In this document: positions 49,801 to 63,300 of the stretch, in pieces
Layout of the letters: each line of letters begins with the position of its first letter
How positions within the stretch are numbered: the first letter of the stretch is position 1
Origin: Agelas oroides
Lineage: Eukaryota; Porifera; Demospongiae; Agelasida; Agelasidae
Direction of reading: 5' to 3'
Length of the DNA: 64,000 nucleotides
NCBI GenBank assembly: GCA_949130485.1
Contig: OX422198.1
Span: forward strand, 1,016,501 to 1,080,500
The notes under the pieces: generated by a model
What the model was told of the DNA's origin: nothing
Database searches by the model: none
What the model saw: only the letters and a program-made list of their open reading frames with translations
Position numbers and translations under genes: made by a program

Positions 49801-52800
49801 ATGTCTATGGCTTGCTATGCAATTTTGATTGCATCTGTTTCTCTTCATTGTGATCTTGTTCTTAGCTACCCTCTCCCACTCACACACTGGAGGAGCTCAT
49901 CAGCGGTGTAGAATACGCAGCAGAGGTGGGTACACATGTATGAACTAATGAACCACATGCATACAGTTTGATTTGTATGGGAAAATTGAAAATGCATAAT
50001 TATCTAGCTGTGAATGAAGAGCAACAATTTGAAGGTACTGCAAAGTTGATCAAGTTTATTATCCTTTGCGCACGCTAGTAATTTTGCTGTTTTCTTGAAG
50101 GTCAGTTTCTACCACTTACATGAACAGAGCCAGTGCACAATTATACAATTAAGACTTACAGACGCCAACGATATTAAGTATGTGACTTTGTAATTTTTTA
50201 AAATAGACATATTAGTCTGGTATAGCAGCATACTCATACCTATCACCATTTATATCTGTGTGTATGCAGTACTTGGGCTCCACACCCATCTTCCTGGCTG
50301 GAACTGGAGCCCGCACACACCAGGCACAGCAGGCTGTCAAACTCATCAAGGTTAGAAGCAGTCATGGTAGCCTCATTCCCAGGCCCTTGTGCCCTGAAGA
50401 AAGGGGGTGCCTGTGAGTGAGGGTAATGGTGGAATCAAAGGAGTAAACTAAGTCCTACAGCCGGGCGAGATGCCTCCGCCGATTTCAGCTGTCTTTCTTT
50501 CTCATATGGTCAGATACGCTGCCTATTGAGCACATGCATGCTGTAGTGTGTAGCGCATATGAACAATCAATCAACCACTGAAAAAAAAATACAGGCCTAG
50601 ATGTTATGTGAAGTCACCTACTGCACAGGATGCATTCCAGCCAAATACCAGGCCTTATCAGCTGCGCGGCATTATCCATATGACAGGTAGAAGCTTTTCA
50701 AACGTGGAGCTATCATGTTACACGTTGGACAAGGGCTGGGAAGCCATTTGCTAGGCACTTGAACAAAGCAGTGTCGCCAGCATACTGACTCTGATGCTCA
50801 CATCTGTGACTCTCTCTCTCCTCCTAGGATCCAGAAAATGATACGTCACCTCGGTTCTCAGTGAAAGTCAAGATTTCCACCAAAAGTATCAGGATTGCAG
50901 ACAGCCAGTCTAATGTAAGAAACGAGTTAGTTGTGAAACTATAACATGTACCCTGTAATGGCATGTAGGGGTTAACGGGAAAATATATGAAGTATACCCT
51001 ACCATCAACTACCTTTCATAGTGTGCTACTATGTGCATGTTGCTACACTACCTGACCTATGAGGTCTTTGTTATGCTGCAGTTGTACTACTATTCACTGC
51101 CTTATAGTCAGAAAGCAAGTTAGTCTTTTTTTTATTTATTTTTTTATTTATTATGGTTTACCTGGGATGACCCAGTTAACGAGGAAATCCCCAATAGCAC
51201 TTGGGCTAATTTTAAGGGGTTCCCCGGGACCGACGGCTTAACGTCCCCGTCCCCTCCGAAGGACGCGAAGGAAAACTTTCTACTCAATTTTTGAGGTAGG
51301 GCTGAGTGCACCCAGAAGAGAAATAAATCTCTGCTGCTAGTGGGACTGGAACCCTGGACCTTTCGATCCGCAGTCCAGTGCTTTAACCAATAGGCCACCA
51401 GCAACCCTTCTTTTATTAGCACTCAAGTAGAATATCAACTTAACTGCTTCCAAGATCATATGTAGTAGTGTACTGCCATAGAGGGTCCGATTGTCATTGT
51501 GACTCAATTGCTTGCACTGCAAGCTAGCTGCCATAGCTGATAACTTCAAGGATTGATATTGTGTTTGATATAATTATTGAGCTAGACAATAGTATAAACT
51601 GCCACACCCTACATGTCTGCCAAGTACCAAACGCCAAGAGTAGGTAAATAATGATACCAACACAATGACAATTTCTCAGAAAAAGAAATCTCTATAAGTA
51701 CATACATGTGTATGGTATGTTAAGAACTCTAGCTACTCTGCTGTTTATGGCGTATCATATGTCCGTGTGTGTGTGTACCTGCTGTACAATAGCATGTCTT
51801 CTTAGCTTCTCTCATCCACGTGCATACACGTATGTTGTGTGCCTATCATGTTATTTATATGAACACATGCACACACACACACACGCACACACATGCACAC
51901 ACATATACACACACACACGCACACAAACACACACATACACACACACATGTACACACACACATGCACACATGCACACACACACACATACACACACTCATGC
52001 ACACACATGCATGCACGCACGCACGCACGACACACACCACACAAACACGCACATAAACGTACACAAACAATACACACACTCATACACACACTCATACACA
52101 CATGCATGCATACACACACACAAACAGGTTGACCTAATGGACCATCCTCTACATACTGTCACCTATGTTGCTGACATTGACAATGTGCTGGTCATCATGG
52201 CACACCGTGCAACCCATCCCTCCTCCCCAACCATCAACTCTAAGGAAGAGGGAGGGGGGCACACACCCAAACTGAACTGCCACATACTTGAAGCTCCAAA
52301 TGTAAGTGAGCTATTTAGACACAGAGGAAGCAGAGCAAGGTTAAGTGCACAGAACATCTTATTGTAGAGCTTGTTAAAGGAAAGTTACCAGATAGAAGCT
52401 GATCCTAGCCTGGTCCTGGCTCGATCCCAACAGGAGAGCTGTTTCAGTGTGTTTGATTGGCCCAGGAATGTAGTTAATGACCTACAAGTCATGTGACACA
52501 CAGAGTTTGTCCTACTTCCCCTGATATAGACACTGTATTAGCACATGGAGAAAGTACTGCTCACTATAAATTGTATGCAGGCTTGTACAAACCTTCTGAT
52601 CAACCAATGAATGGAAGTCATTACACAAGTTTCTCAAGTCAGAATTCACTTAGCATTCCTCCCTCCTTACTGAACCAAGACTGTGGTACCATACTTCCTC
52701 GATCAGATGCTACCCTCAAATAGTCGCCTCCCTCGAATTGTAGCTGCACAATCCGAATCTCTGGGTGAAACTGCCCTCAATAGTAGCTGCATGCGGCTAG

Positions 52801-55420
52801 GTACATGAACACAACCCTATCTGTACTGTATCCATGTGTACATGTGCATGTACTCCATATCTCTAGGCACGGCTTGTGGCTCTGGCGATAGGTCAGGCAT
52901 TCAGTGCAGCCTACAGGGAGTTCCTGAAGGCCAATGGTATCACAGAGGAAGACTTGGAGGATGCAGAGTATAACCATATTCTGAATGCCCAGTCTCGGCC
53001 CCAGGTCGAGGTGGAGTCCCTCACAGATCGGGATAAGACCAGAAAGGTAGGTGTGCTGTCTGTCTGTCTGCTTGCAAAAGTCACGTTACTGCTCTAAAGT
53101 ACAGCTGAACACCCAAAGGTGCATGGAGGGAGGGAGGGAGGGAGGGAGGGAGGGAGGGAGGGAGGGAGGGAGGGAGGGAGGGAGGGAGGGAGGGAGGGAG
53201 GGAGGGAGGGAGGGAGGGAGGGAGGGGACAATGGAAAGGAGGGAAGAAGGGTACAGTAAAGATTGCTAAACTGTATTTTCATGGTTGCTGCACATTCAGC
53301 ACCCAGTTCGGACCTGGTTTTCATGTAGACAACATACATGTTGTACATGTACTGTGTATTGTCCTTGCAAAAGCATACTCAATTTTTCATGTACTATTAT
53401 TTTTATCATTTCAAGTTGTGTGCAATGAACACAGTAAATATTATCGTCCACCTTGTGTACCTGGTACATGCAGCTCACATTGGCCAAGCACAAGGGAGAG
53501 ATGATGGGCATAATGTTGATCGAGTCGGGCCATGGGTCAGCGATTCCCTCCTGTGTGATAGCACACATGAGCAAGACAGGCGCAGCTGCAAGATCAGGGC
53601 TACTGAATGTGGGAGACCACATCATCTCAGTGAATGGTGTAAGCCTGGTGGGGATGCCTCAGAAGGCCTGCATTGACCAGATCAAGGTTGGGGATTAATG
53701 TATGAACACACATGCACAATAGCCTTGGTCTGAGAATGAGATGACATCATTGAAATACTTGGCTTGTATACTATGCCTTTAGCTCAAGAACATCAGTGAA
53801 AGAATTTTAGATGAACAGCCCTCTAGGATAGCGGCATATGAACACTTGTATATATATACCTCATTGCAAATATCAAAATATTGGTGCATCATCAATATTG
53901 TACAAATTATGTATACTGGCCTCATTCCAAGACCATGTCCAAAACCTGTGAGTGTACGGTATCTACATGTACATTGGCTGTGATATGTGACCACACTATA
54001 CCTCCTGCAGAGATGCCGCTCACAGAATGTGGTGAAGATGGTGGTATGCTCATGCCCAGCAGTGGTGGACCTAAATATTGTGAGGCCAGATCTGAAGTTC
54101 CAGCTGGGATTCACTGTGAAGGATGGAGTGGTATGTAGTTGACCCAGTACATGTAGTAATGCAATGTACATGTATGAATAGATGTACCGGCATGGCAGTA
54201 TCGATGATTTGTGCTTCAGCGTCCTTTCCCATCCTACCTAGTGTGTATCGGTAACTGCCAGGTATAATTTCTTATTTACAGCCTCTCCTGAAGGCTGAGC
54301 CTGGTTAGGCTATCATTTACGAAGTACAGTCTTTCATGGTGTGATATCAAGACAGTATATAGCGAAGATTACAAAAACAGTTGAAAATGATGGTTATTTA
54401 GGATGTTATGGGGAGGGAACAGGGAAGGGGTCACAAGTTTATGCCGCAATGACATTTTTGGGGAAGAAAACAATTTATAGGTATGCATGCCCCCTAAAGT
54501 TGCATGTGTTGGTTTTGCTTACACTGTACACCCTAGTCTCATTGCTAGACTATTAGGCTAAAGTACAGTCTGTCTTGCTTTACATAACATCTAGGCCTGC
54601 CTTTTTTTAGGGAGATGTGGTACATTGGTTGTGTTCATCATTGGCTATGTTGTTTTCTGGGTGCAGGTGTATTCCTTGGAGCGAGGGTCCATAGCAGAAC
54701 GCAGTGGTATTCGTGTGGGACATCGGATAATAGAGATCAATGGCACCAGTACCGTTGGACTGGGACATGATGAGATTGTGTACCTACTCTCAACCACCGT
54801 GGGAGATGTAAGTTAGTAGCTACCCACTGCAGTTTAGCATTGCCAGTGGTGTGAAAGTGAAATGCAGGTTACGTACTTTTCTTTGACCAGCTTTCCTGGC
54901 AATTCCATGTCCTGTGACCTTCAAACTGTAAGAAGTGCTCCTTTGTATGGTGGACCTTGAGGAATGTATATGAGGAATATTAACATACGAAATTGGTACT
55001 ATGCAAAACAGCTGAAGGGCTGAGAACCACAGTGTCAATATCAAGTCATAAGGCAAAATTTGAGAAATTCTTAGCAGCTCCCTAAAACACAATAATTAGA
55101 GAGTATTTCCTAATTAGTAGGGAGCCAACTCAACGTTTTTTGGTTAGACCATCTCAGTCCTTCAGCTAACACTCAAAATCATACAAGCTTGGTGTTTTTT
55201 GAAAAATTTTTTGAGAGCTCCAATCATATTTTCACAGTGTCCACTGGTCTATAGCATATGCACTGGTATATATGTTGTACTCAAGAAAAAGCAGTTTTTC
55301 TAGCAGGAGAAACAGTTTATGTTTATTGTTTTTTCTTCCTCCTTGCAGCTACACATCCGGACTATGTCATTGCTAATGTATAAGCTGTTAACTGGTCAAG
55401 CTGTACCAGAATATCACTGA
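46870..55420 (+). CDS. MINT/X11 (APBA) family adaptor: PTB + two PDZ domains
   Basis: Exons: 46870-46989, 47866-49192, 49273-49349, 49866-49925, 50270-50350, 50828-50914, 52128-52301, 52867-53046, 53474-53686, 54011-54130, 54667-54807, 55349-55420. The closed frame is 883 residues. Residues 1-508 are disordered and acidic: EVPSDTHTP repeats, about 14 copies of a PTDLPQSE decapeptide, and a PP1-type RVRF motif (464-467). The PTB domain (about 512-690) shows [23 protein letters not shown] and [22 protein letters not shown]1 (about 703-785) shows [13 protein letters not shown]2 (about 798-870) shows [10 protein letters not shown] and [11 protein letters not shown]. The end is [11 protein letters not shown]. 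Known role: cytosolic scaffolds that bind NPxY tails (APP family) and traffic membrane cargo. No Munc18- or CASK-binding site is evident. The start ATG sits in GCCATGG; a 5' UTR intron is possible. Confidence 0.95.
47410..47468. mobile_element. TAGCCTCGTTCCC-type hairpin MITE, copy e, with target duplication
   Basis: TAGCCTCGTCCCTGG ... CCTGGGGACGAGGCTA (47419-47458) is flanked by ATCAGTATG at 47410-47418 and 47460-47468. It is the shortest copy (about 40 bp) and lies in MINT intron 1. Confidence 0.8.
48211..48612 (+). repeat. 30-bp coding minisatellite in MINT exon 2
   Basis: About 14 imperfect 30-bp units encoding (A/V)PPTDLPQSE-type decapeptides. Early copies are near-identical (CCACAGATCTACCGCAATCA); later ones diverge ([18 protein letters not shown]). 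The frame is preserved throughout. Confidence 0.95.
50368..50390. mobile_element. Solo TAGCCTCATTCCC terminus
   Basis: GTAGCCTCATTCCCAGGCCC matches one end of the hairpin MITE family. No facing end was found nearby, so it is a decayed copy in a MINT intron. Confidence 0.5.
51127..51405 (-). mobile_element. tRNA-derived SINE
   Basis: The minus strand begins with a tRNA-like head (51405-51331): GCTGGT/ACTAGC acceptor-like ends, TGGCCTATTGGTTAA (A-box-like) and GGTTCCAGTCCCA (B-box-like). A roughly 170-bp body with CGTCGGTCCCGGGGAACCCC follows, then an A-rich tail of AATAAATAAAA type (51127-51157). The layout is head, body, A-rich tail. It lies in the MINT intron 50915-52127. Confidence 0.8.
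51863..52127 (+). repeat. (CA)n-rich microsatellite abutting MINT exon 7
   Basis: About 265 bp of imperfect CA with ATGCA, CGCA and TACA interruptions. It ends ACACAAACAG directly at the exon start (52128), so the acceptor has no pyrimidine tract. Confidence 0.95.
53126..53226 (+). repeat. (GGGA)n tetranucleotide repeat in MINT intron 8
   Basis: About 25 uninterrupted copies of GGGA, about 80 bp beyond the donor of exon 8. Purine-only on one strand. Confidence 0.95.
55010..55165. mobile_element. Diverged foldback relic related to 55742-55980
   Basis: AGCTGAAGGGCTGAGAACCAC at the left and TTAGACCATCTCAGTCCTTC at the right are an imperfect inverted pair sharing GAAGGGCTGAGA, AACTCAAC and GGTTAGACCA with the better element 600 bp downstream. 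It lies in the last MINT intron. Confidence 0.55.
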
Positions 55421-57393
55421 GACCCCAAGTGTCCCTCATCATCATTCATCTGTGAACTAATATTTTCAGTCATCAGGTTTTACATTGTACAAAAGTTGTT
55501 AGCGAGGTCTTTTCCGTTGATGTCACATTTGAACTTGTGCGCTGCCAGCACACAAAACTGATGGGAAGATTGGTTTATTTTGTGAGAAATAATATTGGTG
55601 TATGTGCAGAATGAATTGTAACAATGTAATGGATTCAGATACCCAATTTCAGTGGAGTAATTGAAATATGAAACTCACAGTAAAATATTAGTATTTTGAG
55701 ATAGTAATTATGCTCATATATAAGTATACATTATGCTAGTATAATTGAAGGGCTGAGAAGCATAGTGGTCTAACCCAAAATGAAGTACTGGAAATTGCAT
55801 GAATTGTGCAAATATGCAATAAAAAACATACATACCATATGAACATGTGGTCAGAAATTTCAAATTCCTAAATGTTCAGCATCTTCTGAAATGCATTTTA
55901 AGAGTATTCCCATGTTAGGGGGGGCTAACTCAACATTTGTGGGTTAGACCACTATGCTTCTCAGCCCTTCAATTATTACGTTGAGTACAGTGAGCATAAT
56001 GAATTATTATGCTGGCATTATATATAATGAACATGGCTGTATATTATGTAAGGTTAGTATGATTGTATAAGGATAATTAGTGATGCATGGAGATCCACAA
56101 AAGTAACAGCTATAGCTGGACTAAAGACTGCAAACTACAGGTAATTCTGTTCTGTTGGCCATATGCATCTTCTGTAGGCCTTGATGGATACTGCTAGCAC
56201 GGTTTTGAGAATAATGGGGCCTTAAGAATAATTGGGAATTATGCTGAAACAATAGGCAAACGTTTCTGACAATAAAAGAATAGATGGTTTTCTTATAAAT
56301 GCTTAGTCTGCACCTCATTCAGAATGTTTTTTTTTATTTTTATACAGTCAAATTCGTTCCCTGCTCACCAGGAATCGTCACTAAAAGATTACTATTATGT
56401 GATGCTGCAATAATCACTCTTAATGTTTTGTGCTTTGACACATTGATTGACTTGTACATCTCACATCTGTGTACATTAAAGAGTACGTTGTATATTGTTG
56501 ATTACCCATGCAAGTTTTGATCAAGCATAATATAGAATACTAGGTGAAATGAAAAGAATAATTAGTCAGAAAAAAATAATAATAGGAAAAAATTTTGACA
56601 ATACAAGAACAGAATATTGGGCCAAAAAAAAGTAATCCAGCAAAGCCTAATTAGTCCTCTGCCTCAGCAGAATCATTCACTTCATGATGTCATATGCATG
56701 CCTAAATGGTACAACAGATAGTCCTGAGCATCTGTGTGAGAGAGTCTCTTGATTCAACAAGTACCCATAATACTACATACAAACCTTCTTCATGGGTGTT
56801 CAAAGACGTTAACGCTCAGAACACCAGCCTCTGAGTCTGGTAAACTACCTTCCCTTTGTGCAGGACCATGCAGTAATGTAGCTATTGGTCTTCTTTGTCT
56901 TATCTAAGAACTTATATGTGTAGACCTGTTCTTAGTAGACCACTGTTGGTTATGTCATGATTCACCTCACTCCCTTTCACATTGCAACTATGTGAAATGT
57001 AAACACATATACTGAATAGCCCCTGCCTGTAATGATTTAGCTATAGCTGTCAGGTTGTGTTTGGGTGTACCTTTTAGTTGCTTCCCTTATCTTGATGTTA
57101 AATGTACAGCTTCACTGGGATAATTACGTCATCTCTTCAGTCAACCATCAACTGTAAATTATCTACCTTGTCCTATACCCTGTCATGCCCTATTTTGTAA
57201 GCATCCCATCAGTTTTTATGTGAACACAGTGTTGTACAGAGTGAGTTGAAGATGAGTTATGGAAAAGTTGCAGCAAAGTACACAGAAGTAAATATCTCGA
57301 CAGCCACCTCAAATTTTAGTTACTTCTGGTTTTGATACATTGAGTAGAGTTACTGAAAAATAATCAATAATGAATGGAGGAATACCACAGTTC
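55421..57393. other. MINT 3' UTR and intergenic spacer
   Basis: AT-rich region between the convergent MINT and kinase genes. It holds the foldback element 55742-55980 and an AATAAA at 55818-55823 inside that element. No gene seen. Confidence 0.55.
55742..55980. mobile_element. Foldback element, GAAGGGCTGAGAAGC termini
   Basis: AATTGAAGGGCTGAGAAGCA followed by TAGTGGTCTAACCC at the left is matched almost perfectly by the reverse complement at the right (GGGTTAGACCACTATG followed by CTTCTCAGCCCTTCAATT). Arms about 35 bp, interior about 170 bp, noncoding. Confidence 0.8.
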
Positions 57394-60300
57394 TCAAGCA
57401 TCCTGATCTTGTTCTGCCAGTTGGTTATATAGGTGTCCTTCCTTTCCCTCCTTGTCCACAACAGACAAACAGCTAAAGTCCACATAGCCAGCAATGTCAT
57501 TCAAAGAAGTTGTTATGTCCACCACTAGTTTGGAGAATGGTGGCCGCTTGTCAGCATTCTCACACCAGCAGCGCAGCATAATGGAGTATCTGGAAGGGAT
57601 CAAGAGTAGTGTATTCTCCCACTTTCCTATATACAATAAACTAGTGCTGCAATCAATTGACTCACATCTCATCTGTGCATGCTGCATTGGCAGGTTTCCC
57701 AAGCCGCTGTCCTGCCTCTAGGAACTTGACAAGGGAGAAGGGATCCACTGCAGGGTAGGGCATCCGACCAAGACTGAATATCTCCCAGCAAGTCACACCA
57801 AATGACCACTGATTGGATGGAAAGAAGTTAATTTTTGCACATACACTGTACCTTCAAAATAGAAAATCATAGAAACCATCATGAATGGATGCTTGTTTGA
57901 CTCACAATGAGTGCAACATTGCTATTTTAGCTTGGCAATATGTAGCATCATGTGTTGACTCAAAGCTCTGCCAATACATAAAGTAACTATTTAGGTAGGC
58001 TTTTACATTTGCCTCATTTCCTGGCTAAAGGTATAAGTAAGCATGCAACAACTGCCAGCTTGGAGAGAGCGACTGAAAAGCCAAACATTATTGTCCACAG
58101 ACCTACCTACCACATCAGTCTTCTCAGAGAATACACCATCCTGTAGACTCTCAAGTGCCATCCACTTGATGGGCAGCCGCACTTCTGCATCCTCTTTTCC
58201 TTGCCGAAAGTAGTTCTTGGAATAAATGTCCTCGGAAAGCCCAAAGTCTGCCACCTTGATCACACCACTGAAGTCAATCCTGAGGGAAGGTGGGGACCCT
58301 CTATTACCAGAATGAACTTAGGATCAAAATTTGTACCCTCTAAGAGAACAGCCAGGACATGGTCAAGTACAATTTGGAGTGTTTTACGTAGTCTTATCTG
58401 ACCCATGTTTGTGCACCAGTTGTTTGAGTACTAACATACGTATGCTAGCTCACACACCACCATTATACTTTCACTGCAGTGTTAATATGGTCTTAAGTTC
58501 TCAGAGCATTGCACCCCATGAATTCTCCAGAGAGCCAATAATGGTGTGCTCACCTCATTCGAACACAATAGTTAACTTTCTAAAACCACATCAGAAGATA
58601 TTCACAATAACCTACTCTGACTGTAGTAGGAAACATAAAGAAGGGGGAAAAAGTTGTATAATTATACTGACCATGCAATACCATCTCCCTTACATGCCTG
58701 GATACCCAAATTGATACTCACATGCAGTTTCTTGCAGCCAGGTCTCGGTGTACAAATCTCTCACCAGCAAGGTACTCCATACCATTGGCTACCTGCAGAC
58801 ACATTGGCAGCAGCTTACGCTGGCTAGTAATGATCTGTATAGGAAGATACATTGATAATTTCATGATGATATCACAGTGATGTCATCCCAAAGTCAAGTG
58901 GGATGAAGACACTATTGATATACTTGGTGCTGAGACTGATCTTTTTACCAGAACAGCCAATCATAAATTCTCATTAAACTCTACAAAAAAGGCAATGTAG
59001 CTAGACTTTCTCTCTCCTTAGGGAAATAGTTTCCAATACTCAGTTTTCTTGGACCATGGTGGTAATACCAAGTATCTGAGCTCTAATAGTTTGACATTTG
59101 CACGCACTGAGCAAAACATTAATAAAAGTAGTCTGAAACTGAACCAGTCCTGAAATAAATCAAGGTGTTGTGGGAATGAGAATGGTATGGTCTGGGAATG
59201 GGACTGACCAGCTCAAGCTCTGCACCCTCTGCAATGGTAAAGTGTGGTCGCTCCCTTTTCAGAAACTGCAGCAGACTTCCCATTTCCATATATGGCATCA
59301 CAACATAGGGGGCGGGGCCTGCATCTACACAGACTCCAATCAGACTGAGGATGTTTGGGTGAGAGAATGTCTTCATCTTTAAACTCTCATCCAGTAGTTC
59401 AGAGCTGTTGCTTATACCAGACATCACTGCATGGACAAAAAGAAACCCTACCCTTGTTTCCAGGCTTCTCGCTTTTAATATGGCTAATTTTTCTGTCTTT
59501 TAGCTATAGTATAACATATACACTATTGCAACAAAAAAACAAAACTAAAGTGATGGGTAGTTTCAGGGTTCATTGAACTGGCGAGCATATATACGCACGT
59601 AATCATCATCCATCGCCCCCCTCACAATTCCATCAAGAAGCAAAAGACAACTGTTTGTAGCTAATGCTACCACTTCTAAGAAGCAAAAAGCTACCACAGA
59701 CAAGTGTCTGTGCTAGTTCTTAAGAAGCTGGATGGAGTTGTGAGAAGGATGATCAATGAATGGTAGTATGTTTGTGAATTTCTTCATAATACTTACCAGT
59801 TGATTGAACTCTGAAACTGGAGTACACCCACTCACAGGTTATTTTAACTGAGTAGTTTTGACAGTGATAGAGATTTGCAGCATCCTCTAGTTTGGTGACC
59901 CTCCCTTTTCTGCTGTACCTTTCAGGGTTTTCACTGCCACAATCTGAGATGGTTCATCCTCCCAGTCACTCAAGTAAGCACGGTACACCACACCAAATTC
60001 ACCTGCAAGTTGAAATTACTATGACAGCTAGTGTGTTTTACATGCTGTGCACTTTATGCATATCACTGCATCTGTCACACTGGCCTATTGTATGCTTCAG
60101 GTAGGAGGCAGGGAGGAAATATAAGGTTCTGGCTGCATTTTAGAGTTATCTTTGTCATTCCATGCTGCGGAAAGGGAGTGAGTTTCTGGTTTGACAGCTC
60201 GCAAGATGCCTCCACATCAGGTCTTAATCGAACATTTAATAAATTGTCTCCAGCAGCAGCATGGTAATTAATGTAGTAATTTTATAATTTAATTAATTAC

Positions 60301-63300
60301 ACAATTTTATCTAATAATGACATACTGGTAACAAACAGTCCACAGTTGAATGACCATTCTGCATTTGGATTAGCATCATGCTGACCAGCAAATCTCCATT
60401 AGCTATGAATACCTTGTGACGGCCACCAATGTGCTACGGTACCACGATGGTTGTTGACGCATGGACGCTAAGATTGCGAAGGGGGTCACTGAGCCCTGCA
60501 AGGGCCAATCATTCCTAGGACTCAGTAACCAGGGTGTTACTGAGTCCTAGGACACAGTGACTGGGGGGTCACTAAGTTGTTGGACAGCATCTGTAAACAA
60601 CGGCTTCCCTACACGAAGTGGTAAAAGTTGGAAGCTTGAAACGTTGGATATTGATAGTAGACTGGTCTAAAAAACCACTGGCACGGTAGGCAGTACCTGC
60701 ACTCAGATATTCAGACTTGTCCCCCAGCCTGGGAGTGTAGCATGATGTTTTGTTGCAGGGGACAAGGAACTTTGATGAATGTATAATTTCAGACAGTCTT
60801 GTCTGCACCAAATGTGTTCTGTCAGGAAGTTGTTGCAGCAGCGTGGTGATGACCTTTGTCCCCCTGAGGTGTGCATGATCTTATACACAAAGTGGATGAG
60901 CTCCAGGATACTCAAGTTCTGGCAGTGTCACAGACCATAATGAGTTTGTAATGGTACAGTCAGCCACCTCCCTAGGAAAACATTGTTCAGGCATTAACCT
61001 TTCCCCAAAGTGCTACACTCCAAGAAGAGAAATGTTGTGGCCAGAGGTTTGTTATTTTAGTTGCATGGATGAACAGTTGAAATGTGGAGATGGTCTTAAG
61101 GAATGTCTTGTATTCCCTAGAGCACTGTAGCTCCCAGGGACCAGTATACCTGTGGTAAATGAATATTTCTAATCCATGCTGTGGGACTTTTGTATTCACT
61201 AAACATCTGTACTTTGGGAATTCAGAAGTTAGCATAAACAACATTTGTAACTAGCTACCTCACAGTAGCATCTTTGTGTCAAACATTCAACCCAAACAGC
61301 ATACTTTTGGTCATAACATGCAACATTTCTGTTTTACTTATATATATGAGTATCTCCAGGGCAACATAGCTTCCAAGGGGAGGGAGAGCTCCAGGAGTGA
61401 GACTGCAATAGTGGTTGCCATGGGCAGATCCAGATATTGAAGAAAAGGGGGCACAGAGTGGACCCTGCTGCACACATAGTGTGGTTAGCTGTGTGCGTAT
61501 TGAACAGCATTGTAGGGAGGTCTGGGTGCATGCTCCCCAAGAAAAAATTTGAAATTTAGACCTTTTGAGTGTGCTTCTGAGGCAATCAGAGCCTATTTAC
61601 TATAACCACACACAATCTATGCAGAGATGTTCCACCATCTTGACCGTCTACTTTTACTGAATTCTCATAGGACACAATTGTGGGTGGCGAATTTTGCGAG
61701 CAGGATGCAATGAGGGGGCTTCATGGCCACTGGAAATTATTAATAACTGGTAGAAAACGTTCCGTGCTTCAGATAATTTGTTAAGTAAAGACTGTGGTTG
61801 CTCTTGCCCTTGTCCAGGAGGTGGTAGTGAAAGTGGAGGCTGATGGAAGATTACCACAATATTTGTCAACCGCATACCACAGCGTGTATCTCACACCTTG
61901 TCCCATGTACACGCTTAGTTTCTGCATATTTCGTAGCCTGATTCCAGTGCTTTCGAATGGTACTTGTTTCATGTAGGGGGGGCAGCAAAACAAAAATGTA
62001 CCAAGCTAAACTGCACCCCTCTCGCACAAGGTACGATCAAACCGTCCGTAAACAACGGCTTCCCTACGCGAAGTGGTAAGTGTCTGAAACTTGAAACGTT
62101 GGATATCGACTGACTGGTCTAAAAACTGCTGGCAAGGTAGGCGCATGCAGCTTCTCATTTGTTGGCAAGAGACTCTGGAAGCTTACCGGAAGACAAGGTA
62201 CCGTTAATTAAACGATGGAATTTTTGTACGTATACACTTTCCGTTTTTTTTGCATTGTCACAGGCGGAATGAGGCTACATACCCCTCACCTTGTCCCACA
62301 CAATCCATGAGGCGGATGCAATGAGAGGGAATCATCATCTTGCCAGACATTTGCCGGAGGTAGGTGGAAGTCACCCTTGCTGCTGCACCCCTTTCAGGAG
62401 CAAGACCTTTCCCTAGAGGGATCATATATGGCACATGTATCACTATTGTTACTCTAGCATTGCATGCTGCACAGTGGGTGACTTTGCATAACATCTAGGC
62501 CTGTTTTATAAGGGAGATGTGGTTCGTTGATTGTTCATGCATGTGACAAGACTTTAGTTAATGTGGTTCATGTTTAGCAGTACATAGCAGACTAGTACCT
62601 CTCTTTATTGTATTTGATTGGGTACTTTAACTGTGAATGAGAACATTAAACATACTTAGCTGTAATGCACCTATCAGTAACTGTATGCCCTTCCTGGGCA
62701 ATGGTGGGGAATGAGGGGGAGATTTACTTTGTTTCACTGCAAAATGTGCCTGAGGTGGGACGTTTGCCTACACTCATTTTCTATAAACAAATTAGAAATA
62801 TACTTCATGGTGTTTAGTTCTTTATGTGAAAAGTGCTGCAAGTCTGTACCGTATGTGCTATCTTCATTTTACATGCAAACAATCCAATCCCCTGTGTTGA
62901 TCTGGGGAAACCTGGGGGATTTGAAACTTGCCCCCAGGACAGGGAATTATAGATTTAATTAAGTCTATCCCCTGGTCTGCCCCACATTTGCCCAGAAGTG
63001 GGGCGGAGTGGGGCATACAATTGATAGGTGCATTAAAAACATAGTTACATGTAGTAAGAGTGAGGCTATAGCAGGTGACTATTCACCGTGGTTTTATGCC
63101 TAATGTGTAAAGGTATCACAATGTGGGCTGCATTATTCAGTGACTAGCTATTCCCAAGTTTTGGTTGGTTGTACATATAAGTGAAGGACGTTATAGGCTG
63201 ATCAATAAGCAGTATCAATTCAATATTGAAGTATATGTAACTTCTTTTTAATTACAGCAGATGATCCACTAATACTCTGGGACATTCGTACCTCCTACTT

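Noticed and set aside
51331-51405. Possible functional tRNA gene
   Set aside because: The cloverleaf is imperfect and it continues into a SINE body and A-rich tail.
53094-53348. Pro/Ser or Gly/Arg/Glu repeat peptides
   Set aside because: Translation of the GGGA tetranucleotide repeat in a MINT intron.
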